Positions 44,319-51,828 of a stretch of 64,000 nt of DNA are shown one piece after another. The position numbers and the translations under genes are program-made. This DNA is from Muribaculaceae bacterium. Its GTDB lineage: Bacteria; Bacteroidota; Bacteroidia; Bacteroidales; Muribaculaceae. The DNA lies in the NCBI GenBank assembly GCA_023667285.1, contig JAMPAK010000001.1:964324-1028323 (forward strand), given 5' to 3'. The notes under the pieces are model-generated. The model had not been told where the DNA came from and ran no database searches. It worked only from the letters and a program-made list of their open reading frames with translations. The first letter of the stretch is position 1. Each line of letters opens with the position of its first letter.

Positions 44319-45343
44319 GACACGCGCGATTTTTGTCGTTTGAACAGCACCCACATCACCACCGGGGCGCCGATGAGCGCCGTCACTGAGTTGACCGGGA
44401 GCGCACCCTCAAACCCGGGCAGACGGGCTAATAGATTGCAGAGCAGAGCCAGGGCCGCTCCCACCAGCAATGAGGCAGGCAGAAGCACCGCGTGGTTCGA
44501 TGTTCGGAAAAGACCCCGACAGAGATGAGGGACGGCGAGCCCGAGAAACATGATGGGGCCACAATAAGCCGTCACTACCGCCACCAGCACACCTGAGCAG
44601 ACTATCACCTGCAGCCTGGCCCGCTCGATGTCGAGTCCCAGATTGCGGGCATATGAGTCGCCGAGCAGCATGAGATTGAGCGGCTTTATGAGCAGCAGCG
44701 AGAAGGGGAGCAGACACACCATCAGAATCACAAAGACCATGGTCTCCCCCCCAGAGACACGGGCAAAACTCCCGAGTCCCCACACGACATAGGCTCGTAT
44801 ATCCTCCTCCGCACTGAAAAACTTCAGCACCCCGATTATGGCATTGGCCAGATAGCCTATCATCACACCCATTATCAGCAGCGTGACATTTCCCCTCACC
44901 TTCCCGGCGGTGTAGGCTATGAGGGCCATGACAAGGAGCGAACCCATGACGGCCGAGACGGTTATAGCCACACTCCCTATGGCGCCGAGGCGGCTCAATG
45001 CAGTCCCCCCAATGCTCCCTGACAGAAGCACCACGAAGGCCACACCAAGGCTGGCGCCTGAGCTTATGCCTAGCACTGACGGCCCGGCGAGGGGGTTGTG
45101 GAAGACCGTCTGCATCAGCAGGCCGCTCACTGCAAGCCCGGCTCCGGCCACAATGGCCGTGAGAGCCTGCGGGAGACGCGATTTCAGGATGATGGTGCGC
45201 GAGACATTGTCCACCTCCGCGCCCCGCCCGGTGATGACCTTCACGACATCCTCAAGCGGAATCTCCACACTTCCCAACACCAGATTGAGTGCAAGGAGCA
45301 GCAGGATGGCCCCCACCACCAGCAATATCTTTCCCGGATTCAC
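44315..45343 (-). CDS. FecCD/BtuC-type ABC permease
   Basis: A 342-residue membrane permease with about ten helices. FecCD landmarks include SRLPQALTAIVAGAGLAVSG, NPLAGPSVLGISSGA and PIMFLGLAVPHLCRGL, the cytoplasmic loop that touches the ATPase. It overlaps the substrate-binding protein gene upstream and the ATPase gene downstream by 4 bp each, so the three subunits form one coupled operon. Confidence 0.95.
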   Translation of the reverse strand: MNPGKILLVVGAILLLLALNLVLGSVEIPLEDVVKVITGRGAEVDNVSRTIILKSRLPQALTAIVAGAGLAVSGLLMQTVFHNPLAGPSVLGISSGASLGVAFVVLLSGSIGGTALSRLGAIGSVAITVSAVMGSLLVMALIAYTAGKVRGNVTLLIMGVMIGYLANAIIGVLKFFSAEEDIRAYVVWGLGSFARVSGGETMVFVILMVCLLPFSLLLIKPLNLMLLGDSYARNLGLDIERARLQVIVCSGVLVAVVTAYCGPIMFLGLAVPHLCRGLFRTSNHAVLLPASLLVGAALALLCNLLARLPGFEGALPVNSVTALIGAPVVMWVLFKRQKSRVS

Positions 45344-46467
45344 TTCTCGAGCAACTTATAGTAAGCGGGTGTATAGTCCGGGAGGAGCTCTGGATGAAAG
45401 ACATACACAAAGTCAGCCAGAATCAGGTCAGGCTCCACCGGCATGCTCTCATAGAACGGGCGCTTCTTCATGTTGCAGTAGATGACACCACCATCCTTCC
45501 ATGCCTTGAAGTCGGCATATCGGGCATCGGAAGCCTTCAGCACATCATAGGAATACTCGCCGTCATAGCTGTTGACGATGCGCCAGTAGTCCGCGTCGGA
45601 GGCGGTGGCAAAGACGGTCTCATAGTCGAGCGTGACGCCCCCTGACTCGTTGTTGTCCTTAAGAAAATAGTCCCCTCCGGCATCTCGCATCAGCTCAGCC
45701 AGAAAACTCTTGCCACCCACGGCATACCAGTTGCCGCCCCTCATCTCGCCGCTGAACACCTTGGGTCTCCTGCCGTCGGCGACAACAGAGTCAACACGCG
45801 CTTTCAGCGAATTGTAGCGCGCGGCTATTGAGTCGAACGCCTCAGCGGCCTCACGCTCATTTCCGGTGAGCAGGCCTGTCACCTTCAGCCACTCAGCCTG
45901 CCCCAGGGGTGAGAGTTCCTTATAGCCCAGATGGGGGACAGTGGGTGCACCGGCATCGCGCAGAGCCTCAAAGCCGCCACGTTTGAAAGGGCTCACCATG
46001 ATGACGTCAGGTGTCAGGGCCATGATAACCTCGCGGTCAAAGTTGCCCTCGATGCCTATTTTCTTTGTGTGGCCTGAGCGGAGCTGCTCATTCATCACCG
46101 GGTCCTTGAGATGGCGTGTGCTGGTGATGCCCGTCACATAATCCTGCAGCCCCAGGCGTATGAAGTTGGACAGCTGCAGTGATGTCATGCACACCACGGA
46201 GCGCACAGGGATGTCAATGCGTGTATATCCGTCAGGAATCTCCGCCTCCTCACCTCTCGGCACGAGGGCATAGTGAAATGTCTCAGCCTGGACACCCTCA
46301 GGGTCCTTTATGTCGAGCAGCCTCACCCCTGAGGGGAGCTCGCTGATCTCAAACCCTTCGGCATACTCATTTGTCAGGGGTTTCCCCTCGTCGACCTTTG
46401 AGGCACCCCCTCTACAACCACTGAGGAGAAGGAGTATCAATACAGAAAATATTATGCACTTTTTCAT
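45340..46467 (-). CDS. ABC importer substrate-binding lipoprotein
   Basis: A 375-residue lipoprotein (lipobox LSGC, Cys18) with the two-lobed TroA/BtuF fold. Conserved parts are RSVVCMTSLQLSNFIRLG, GNFDREVIMALTPDVIMV, and the C-terminal PDLILADFVYVFHPEL. It carries substrate to the FecCD-type permease encoded next. The presence of RPFYESMPVEPDLILAD resembles proteins handling haem, siderophores or cobamides in Bacteroidetes, and the ligand cannot be decided here. The 108 bp upstream hold a TAATTTTGC box (46514-46522) but no room for a cobalamin riboswitch. Confidence 0.92.
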   Translation of the reverse strand: MKKCIIFSVLILLLLSGCRGGASKVDEGKPLTNEYAEGFEISELPSGVRLLDIKDPEGVQAETFHYALVPRGEEAEIPDGYTRIDIPVRSVVCMTSLQLSNFIRLGLQDYVTGITSTRHLKDPVMNEQLRSGHTKKIGIEGNFDREVIMALTPDVIMVSPFKRGGFEALRDAGAPTVPHLGYKELSPLGQAEWLKVTGLLTGNEREAAEAFDSIAARYNSLKARVDSVVADGRRPKVFSGEMRGGNWYAVGGKSFLAELMRDAGGDYFLKDNNESGGVTLDYETVFATASDADYWRIVNSYDGEYSYDVLKASDARYADFKAWKDGGVIYCNMKKRPFYESMPVEPDLILADFVYVFHPELLPDYTPAYYKLLEK

Positions 46468-46531
46468 GGCGGATTAATGTCTCTTTAGTTGTTTTTAATC
46501 GTCACTTAACCTCGCAAAATTACAAAATATC

Positions 46532-46562
46532 TTGCAATCTCGCTCCGTTTTGGCTAACTTTG
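46532..46562 (+). promoter_or_regulatory. Promoter of the RecD-like helicase gene
   Basis: TTG (46532-46534) and TAACTTTG (46555-46562) lie 20 bp apart. The chosen ATG is 19 bp further on. The start at 46582 is preferred over a TTG codon at 46576. Confidence 0.65.
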
Positions 46563-46581
46563 TATATCTCAACAATTGAAC

Positions 46582-47997
46582 ATGACTATCCGGGAATTTG
46601 CCGACAGTGTCAGAAAAGCCTTGCCATATGAGGCCAATGCGCAGCAGTCACAGCTCATCGACGCATTGGCCCGCTTCTGTGGCGGCCACTCCGACATCGG
46701 TGCTGTCTTCATTGTCAACGGCTATGCCGGCACGGGCAAGACGTCGCTGACAGGTGCTCTCGTCAAGGCTCTCACCGCTGCCGGGAGACCGGTGGTGCTG
46801 ATGGCTCCGACGGGGAGAGCGGCTAAGGTGTTCTCAGCCCATGCCGGGCATCCCGCACACACCATCCACCGCAAAATATACCGTGGGCCCTCCGGAGACC
46901 TCACCATGGGCAACACTTTCCTCCAGCACAACACCCTCAGCAATGCGGTCTTCATTGTCGACGAGGCTTCCATGATAGGGGACGGCTCAGGGGAGGCCGA
47001 TGCGCCAAACCTGCTCGAGGACCTGACGGAATATGTGTTCACCCCTGACAACAACCGCCTCATCCTCCTGGGGGATGTGGCTCAGCTCCCGCCTGTGGGC
47101 TCCACAGAGTCGCCGGCCATGGCGGCTGCCTCCTTCAAGCGCCTGGGGCTGAAAGTGAGCCGCGCCACACTCACCGACACTGTGCGCCAGGCCCGCGGCT
47201 CAGGGATTCTGCGCAACGCCACATGGCTCCGGCGCGCCATGCTCATGGACCCGCTCCCCACCCCTCGGCTCACCGTGGATGGTTGTGACGATATCTTCGT
47301 GACCGACAGCAACGAGGTGGCAGACATCGTGGGTGAGTGCTACCGCACAGACGGGCCGGGGGAGACCATCATTGTGACGCGCTCCAACCGCCGTGCCACA
47401 GCCTTCAACCTGGGCATACGCGCACGCATCCTCGACCTCGAGGAGGAGCTCAGCAAGGGGGAGCGGCTCCTGGTGGCCAAGAACAACTACACCTGGGCGG
47501 CCAAGACAAAAGGCCTCGATTTCATAGCCAACGGAGATGTGGCCATCGTCACCGCCATTCATGCCATCGAGGAGCGATATGGCTTCAGGTTTGCCATCGT
47601 CACCCTCAACCTCCCCGACAGAGATGTCGACGTGAGGTGCCGAATCTTCCTTGACACTCTCACCGATGAGAATGCCTCTCTGCCGCGTGAGCGGATGCAG
47701 GCTCTGGCTGAGGCCCGTATGGCTGACCCCGAGGTCAACGCTCCAACCGACACCTATGAGACGCGCCTGCGCCGCCTGCGGAAGGATGAGTATTTCAACG
47801 CCCTGCAGGTCAAGTATGCCTACGCTGTCACATGCCACAAGGCTCAGGGCGCCCAGTGGAGCAATGTCATTGTCGACCTGGGGGGCATTCCTCCTGAGGC
47901 TCAGGGCCTCGACTTCTATCGCTGGCTCTACACGGCCGTGTCGCGCGCCACACATCGTCTTTTCCTCCTCAACCCGGGTGAGATGACGGGGGACTGA
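46582..47997 (+). CDS. RecD-like superfamily 1 DNA helicase
   Basis: A 471-residue SF1B (RecD/Pif1-like) helicase. Walker A is GYAGTGKTS near residue 50, motif Ia MAPTGRAAKVFS, Walker B FIVDEASMI, motif III LLGDVAQLPPVG, and the C-terminal UvrD-like motifs VTCHKAQGAQW and YTAVSRATHRLFLLNPG are complete. It lacks the extra domains of RecD2. Likely roles are DNA repair or replication restart; there is no recB or recC nearby. The ATG at 46582 is used because the longer version would need a TTG start. Confidence 0.93.
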   Translation: MTIREFADSVRKALPYEANAQQSQLIDALARFCGGHSDIGAVFIVNGYAGTGKTSLTGALVKALTAAGRPVVLMAPTGRAAKVFSAHAGHPAHTIHRKIYRGPSGDLTMGNTFLQHNTLSNAVFIVDEASMIGDGSGEADAPNLLEDLTEYVFTPDNNRLILLGDVAQLPPVGSTESPAMAAASFKRLGLKVSRATLTDTVRQARGSGILRNATWLRRAMLMDPLPTPRLTVDGCDDIFVTDSNEVADIVGECYRTDGPGETIIVTRSNRRATAFNLGIRARILDLEEELSKGERLLVAKNNYTWAAKTKGLDFIANGDVAIVTAIHAIEERYGFRFAIVTLNLPDRDVDVRCRIFLDTLTDENASLPRERMQALAEARMADPEVNAPTDTYETRLRRLRKDEYFNALQVKYAYAVTCHKAQGAQWSNVIVDLGGIPPEAQGLDFYRWLYTAVSRATHRLFLLNPGEMTGD

Positions 47998-48027
47998 CAC
48001 ACTTTTTTGAAAATTTTCCCGAAAAAA

Positions 48028-48059
48028 TTTTGTGGTTTCAAAAATTGCTCCTATCTTTG
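48028..48059 (+). promoter_or_regulatory. Promoter of the ABC exporter-GntR operon
   Basis: TTTTG (48028-48032) and TATCTTTG (48052-48059) are 19 bp apart, 28 bp before the ATG. The direct ACTATTATACTAATA stretch just behind it could be an operator for the GntR regulator encoded in the same operon, which is a guess. Confidence 0.65.
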
Positions 48060-48087
48060 CGGTGTACTATTATACTAATACACCCAT

Positions 48088-48930
48088 ATGCTTGAAATCA
48101 ATAAACTCACATTCTCCTACCGGCGCTCGTCCGGAAGAGTGCTGGATGGCTTCTCGCTCAACATCGGAGATGGCGGCATCTATGGTCTCCTTGGGCCGAA
48201 CGGTGCCGGGAAGTCGACGCTGCTCTATCTTGTGGCCGGACTTCTGACACCGGCCTCCGGGAGCGTGACGCTCAACGGGGTCAACACCCGCCGGCGTATC
48301 CCTTCCACCATGGCCGAGATGTTTATCGTTCCCGAGGAGTTCGACCTCCCCAAAATGAAGCTGAGCAGATTCATCAAGGCCAACGCGCCCCTCTATCCCC
48401 GGTTCTCAGTCGACGACATGAGGCGCCACCTCGATGTTTTCGGGATGGCAGACGACCTCAACACCGGCGAGCTCTCGATGGGTCAGAAGAAGAAGGTCTA
48501 CCTGAGCTTCGCACTGGCCACAAACGTGCCCCTCGTGCTGATGGACGAGCCTACGAACGGTCTCGACATTCCCGGCAAGGATGCCTTCCGCCGCTTCATA
48601 GCCGGAGGGATGACAGACGAGAAGAGCATAGTCCTCTCCACTCACCAGGTATGGGATGTGGAGAGCCTGCTCGACCACATCATCATCATGGACAAGTCGC
48701 GCGTGGTGCTGGACCAGAGCGTGGTCTCGATAATGGAGCGGCTGAAGTTCTCCACCGTCAACGACCGTGCCTCAATCGGGGCCGCTCTTTATGCCCATCC
48801 AACCGCCGGGGGCACCGACATCATCACCCTCAACAACGATGGCTCAGAGACCGCCCCTGACCTCGAGATGCTTTTCAACTTTGCCACAGAGCGCCCCGGC
48901 TCCGTCGAACACATATTTAATAAGCCATGA
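48088..48930 (+). CDS. ABC transporter ATP-binding protein
   Basis: A 280-residue ATPase with Walker A LLGPNGAGKSTLL, signature LSMGQKKKV, Walker B PLVLMDEPTNGLD and switch His in STHQVWD. It has a C-terminal extension of about 60 residues, as in the YtrB/bacitracin-type exporters. The membrane protein gene follows with an ATGA overlap, and a YtrA-like GntR regulator completes the set. In Firmicutes such sets respond to cell-wall-active peptides; here the inducer is unknown. Confidence 0.93.
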   Translation: MLEINKLTFSYRRSSGRVLDGFSLNIGDGGIYGLLGPNGAGKSTLLYLVAGLLTPASGSVTLNGVNTRRRIPSTMAEMFIVPEEFDLPKMKLSRFIKANAPLYPRFSVDDMRRHLDVFGMADDLNTGELSMGQKKKVYLSFALATNVPLVLMDEPTNGLDIPGKDAFRRFIAGGMTDEKSIVLSTHQVWDVESLLDHIIIMDKSRVVLDQSVVSIMERLKFSTVNDRASIGAALYAHPTAGGTDIITLNNDGSETAPDLEMLFNFATERPGSVEHIFNKP

Positions 48931-49730
48931 ATACCCACGAACTCTTCAGCCTCCTGCGTCTGAGGATGCTGCTGTCAAAATATCTTCTCGAGAACCATCG
49001 CCGCCTCCTGCTCCAGGGTCTGATGCTCACAGCACTGATGATTATTGTGGCCACCCTGTGCGGGCTTATGTCAGACTGGGACAGCTATCTCATGAGCGGC
49101 ACCTCATCATCCATCAAGCCTGAGTTGAGATGGTTTACCGCCATCACGTTCCTGATGGGATTGGTTGTGGCCTCATCGGCCTTCTCGACCATGTCTACAA
49201 CCCGCGAGTCTCTCCACACACTGACATGTCCCGCCTCTTGGCTCGAGGCCTTCACGGTGAGATGGATAGTGGCAGTCCCCCTCTTCATTCTCTGGGCTTT
49301 GGCCAGCGCGCTTGTGGCCGACAGCGTGAGGGTGCTCATCACCTGGCTCACCCTCCCCTCGGCCTCCCCGTTCGCGCCAATCATTCCCCTCATATTCGGC
49401 CGTTCCTCCATCTTCGGAGCCGACCCGGGGGATTTCTGGGAACTGCTGCTCTTCATGCTGTCCCTCCAGTCGTTCTTTCTGCTTGGGGCGATTGTGTGGC
49501 GCACACACCACTTCATCAAGACGTTCATCTCACTCTGGGCCATCGGCCTGGCCTACTGCATCACCGGTTTCGGTGTAGTCCTCAGCACCTACGGTCCCTG
49601 CTTCTGGCTGAAGCAGCCCACCATAGATGTCGACACTCTGGTCAACATCGTACTGACCGTCATCATCCTCATCAACTATTCCCTCACCTGCCTCCGCTTC
49701 AAGGAGGCTGACTTGATAAACCGCTGGTAA
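48927..49730 (+). CDS. ABC transporter membrane subunit
   Basis: A 267-residue membrane protein with about six helices, for example LMLTALMIIVATLCGLM, FLMGLVVASSAFSTM, VPLFILWALASALVADS and a last helix before LINYSLTCLRF. There is little conserved sequence, as usual for such partners, and the call rests on the coupled ATPase gene upstream. LTCPASWLEAFTVRW is a motif shared with Bacteroidetes relatives in my reading. The GntR gene starts 9 bp after. Confidence 0.85.
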   Translation: MNTHELFSLLRLRMLLSKYLLENHRRLLLQGLMLTALMIIVATLCGLMSDWDSYLMSGTSSSIKPELRWFTAITFLMGLVVASSAFSTMSTTRESLHTLTCPASWLEAFTVRWIVAVPLFILWALASALVADSVRVLITWLTLPSASPFAPIIPLIFGRSSIFGADPGDFWELLLFMLSLQSFFLLGAIVWRTHHFIKTFISLWAIGLAYCITGFGVVLSTYGPCFWLKQPTIDVDTLVNIVLTVIILINYSLTCLRFKEADLINRW

Positions 49731-49739
49731 CCGTCCGCC

Positions 49740-50108
49740 ATGATATTCAAGGAAAACACCAAGGCTATCTATCTCCAGATAGCTGACCGCATCTGCGACA
49801 GTGTGCTGGACGGGACCTTTGACGAGGAGTCGAGAATACCCTCCGTACGCGAGTATGCCGCAGAGCTCCAGGTGAACCCAAACACCGTGATGCGTACCTA
49901 CGAGCATCTCACACGCGAGGAGATTATTTTCAACCGCCGCGGCATAGGATTCTTCATAGCGCCGGGAGCCAAGGGGAGGATTGAGGCTATGAACCGCGAG
50001 ACATTTCTCAACGGCGAGCTCTGCGACACATTCCGCCGCCTCAGGATGCTCGGTGTCACCCCGGCTCAACTCGCTGATAGATACGACGAATGGATAAAAG
50101 AGAATTAA
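49740..50108 (+). CDS. GntR family regulator, YtrA subfamily
   Basis: A 122-residue regulator with the GntR winged helix (IYLQIADRICDSVLDGTFDEE and SVREYAAELQVNPNTVMRTYEHL) and only a short C-terminal dimerisation helix pair, the YtrA layout. It follows the ABC exporter genes rather than preceding them, the reverse of the usual order, and probably represses the operon from the promoter at 48028-48059. Confidence 0.92.
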   Translation: MIFKENTKAIYLQIADRICDSVLDGTFDEESRIPSVREYAAELQVNPNTVMRTYEHLTREEIIFNRRGIGFFIAPGAKGRIEAMNRETFLNGELCDTFRRLRMLGVTPAQLADRYDEWIKEN

Positions 50109-50114
50109 GAAGAT

Positions 50115-50765
50115 ATGAAACTATCAACATACATAATGGCAGGAATCTTCCTGTCCGGATTTCTGGTCACGGCTATTATAGCCAAAAAATGTGCAGTCAC
50201 ACGAACTCTTCAACCCACTCAGGAATATGAGCATGTCCTCGGAGGGGACACCGTGAGGATCCCGCTGGAGAGGTTTGACACCTTCGACTTCACCCAGCTG
50301 CAGTCCGACCGGGGAATCAAGATCAATAATTATAAAGGTGTAGCCGTGTGTGAGAGCGACACTGCCTCTACCCCCTGGCTCGTGACACGCGAGGACTGGG
50401 CTCCATTCCTACAGGCCGATGTCGCCAATGGGTCCCTCACCCTCTGTCTTAACCGACAGTTGCTTGACGACTACTATGGAGGAGCCTCCAGGGTTACCAC
50501 CGAAGATTTTGTGCTTGCCACTGTGGTGGTGCCGCGTGGTATGGCCGACAACTTCTATGCCTCATCCCACACTCTCTATCTCGACTCGATCAAGGCTCGG
50601 AAAGTAACGGCCATGTCCAAGGACCGCATTGTGCTGAACGATTGTGACATAGACAGTCTCCTTGTTCCCGGCCATGCGCCTGAAGAGCTCAAGCTGGCCA
50701 ACTCCCGCATTGGTAAGGTCTCTGTGGATGGCTCGCCGTTCCACACCCCCGGCGAGATGGAATAA
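50115..50765 (+). CDS. Membrane-anchored protein of unknown function
   Basis: A 216-residue protein with one N-terminal hydrophobic segment (YIMAGIFLSGFLVTAIIA, about 6-23), then a mostly beta periplasmic part. The alternating pattern in NGSLTLCLN, ATVVVPRGM, TLYLDSIKARKVTAMS and IVLNDCDIDSLLV suggests a small beta-helix, like DUF2807 adhesin-head proteins. It starts 6 bp after the GntR gene and probably belongs to that operon, so it may work with the ABC exporter. No family was firmly recognised. Confidence 0.7.
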   Translation: MKLSTYIMAGIFLSGFLVTAIIAKKCAVTRTLQPTQEYEHVLGGDTVRIPLERFDTFDFTQLQSDRGIKINNYKGVAVCESDTASTPWLVTREDWAPFLQADVANGSLTLCLNRQLLDDYYGGASRVTTEDFVLATVVVPRGMADNFYASSHTLYLDSIKARKVTAMSKDRIVLNDCDIDSLLVPGHAPEELKLANSRIGKVSVDGSPFHTPGEME

Positions 50766-50864
50766 ACCACATCGCCCCTCCCGAGCGTTAATGTATGTTA
50801 AATTCGGGGGGGGTAATTTTATATAGTTGTTTTTAGTTACCTTTGTTGGAAATTTACATGAGAA

Positions 50865-51071
50865 ATGCACATCGGTAACAGGATTAAGGATGTTTTGAAG
50901 CAGCAACGTCGCTCGGCAGCCTGGTTGGCGGCCGAAATTTTTGTCACGCGCACACACATATACAAAATACTCTCCAAGGAAAGCATTGATTCACAATTGC
51001 TTATGAGAATATCAAAGGCACTTGGCCATGATTTTTTTGCTGATTTGTCGCGCAATTTAGACTCAAAATAA
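50865..51071 (+). CDS. Small HTH (XRE-like) DNA-binding protein
   Basis: A 68-residue protein that is little more than a helix-turn-helix (IKDVLKQQRRSAAWLAAEI, TRTHIYKILSKESIDSQLLMRISKAL). A TACCTTTG box at 50838-50845 lies 19 bp before the start. A 9-bp inverted repeat sits 19 bp after the stop. AT-rich codons set it apart from its neighbours and match the small lipoprotein that follows, suggesting a common accessory origin. Regulators of this type are often part of small mobile or defence-like units; no partner was found. Confidence 0.75.
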   Translation: MHIGNRIKDVLKQQRRSAAWLAAEIFVTRTHIYKILSKESIDSQLLMRISKALGHDFFADLSRNLDSK

Positions 51072-51090
51072 TTCTGAATCCAATTTGGAA

Positions 51091-51124
51091 ACAAAATGTC
51101 GCTTATTTGGCTACAACATTTTGT
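51091..51124. promoter_or_regulatory. Inverted repeat between HTH gene and lipoprotein gene
   Basis: ACAAAATGT (51091-51099) and ACATTTTGT (51116-51124) are perfect inverted arms with a 16-base spacer. There is no T run after it, so an operator for the small HTH protein is as likely as a terminator. A TAATTTTG box (51147-51154), 42 bp before the lipoprotein start, may be the promoter it would control. Confidence 0.4.
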
Positions 51125-51195
51125 GATTTGTTTGCAGTTTTTCAAATAATTTTGCAAAGAATATTCACACAAATCATTTTCAAAACAAAATTTCA

Positions 51196-51594
51196 ATGGA
51201 AAAGTTTCTAAAATCACTCTTCCTTGTCCTCATCACTCTCACACTCTCAGTCAGCATGACCGCATGTGGTGGAGACGATGATGATGATGAGCCCGCAAAT
51301 CTCTCTTCACGTATCACCGGGACATATGTGGGTGAACTCACATCAGGAGGATATGTAATTGACGACACCTATACAGTGTATGTAGGCTCTGTTTCAAACA
51401 CAGTAGTTAGCGTGACTGCCAAACTGTTCACAAACGGGTCAGCAAACTTCAATGTTGAGAAATCAGGCAATGCATATGTCCTCAAAAGTGTCAATCAGTC
51501 CAACATGAATATCACAATCCAGGGCAGAAGCATGACAATTAACTTCTTGAACAATGCTGGTACTATGACTACGTTCATCGGCACACGAGACTAA
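51196..51594 (+). CDS. Small surface lipoprotein
   Basis: A 132-residue lipoprotein with lipobox MTAC (Cys24) followed by GGDDDDDEP, a strong acidic surface-export signal. The remainder is a small beta-rich, lipocalin-like domain (SRITGTYVGEL, NTVVSVTAKLF, NITIQGRSMTINFL). No named family is certain. Its signal peptide is very like that of the DUF4595-like lipoprotein at 13631: both start MEK, have Cys at 24 and continue with GGD. A good terminator follows. Confidence 0.75.
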   Translation: MEKFLKSLFLVLITLTLSVSMTACGGDDDDDEPANLSSRITGTYVGELTSGGYVIDDTYTVYVGSVSNTVVSVTAKLFTNGSANFNVEKSGNAYVLKSVNQSNMNITIQGRSMTINFLNNAGTMTTFIGTRD

Positions 51595-51622
51595 AACAAC
51601 ACACATTTGCGATAATTCGACA

Positions 51623-51662
51623 GCCGGATGATGAGACCACCTCATCATCCGGCTTCATTTTT
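51623..51662 (+). terminator. Terminator of the small lipoprotein gene
   Basis: GCCGGATGATGAG pairs fully with CTCATCATCCGGC over a five-base loop and is followed by a T-rich stretch. Confidence 0.85.
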
Positions 51663-51711
51663 ATGGAGCATGTGCCTTCGGGGTGGAAAATGATTGGTCG
51701 AAACGTAATTC

Positions 51712-51733
51712 GGCGCCCTCCGGGCGCCTTTTT
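51712..51733 (+). terminator. Second plus-strand terminator
   Basis: GGCGCCC and GGGCGCC form a compact 7-bp stem with a 3-base loop, followed by TTTTT. It comes 50 bp after the previous terminator and no gene ends between them, so it is a backup or the remnant of a lost gene. Confidence 0.7.
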
Positions 51734-51764
51734 GGGGTGGTGTATCGGCTTTCATGGATGTCGC

Positions 51765-51806
51765 AAAAAAATATCCGGCCACTCCCGTTGGCGGGGGTGG
51801 CCGGAT
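51765..51806 (-). terminator. Terminator of the PFOR gene
   Basis: On the minus strand ATCCGGCCAC pairs with GTGGCCGGAT, with CCCG/CGGG pairs near the loop, and a run of seven T follows. It lies 23 bp after the nifJ stop. Confidence 0.85.
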
Positions 51807-51828
51807 TGGTCTATGTCACCGTGATGGC

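Noticed and set aside
46468-46581. Cobalamin riboswitch in front of the BtuCDF-like importer
   Set aside because: Only 108 bp separate the genes and part of that is the promoters; a B12 riboswitch needs about 200 bases and its B12-box was not seen.
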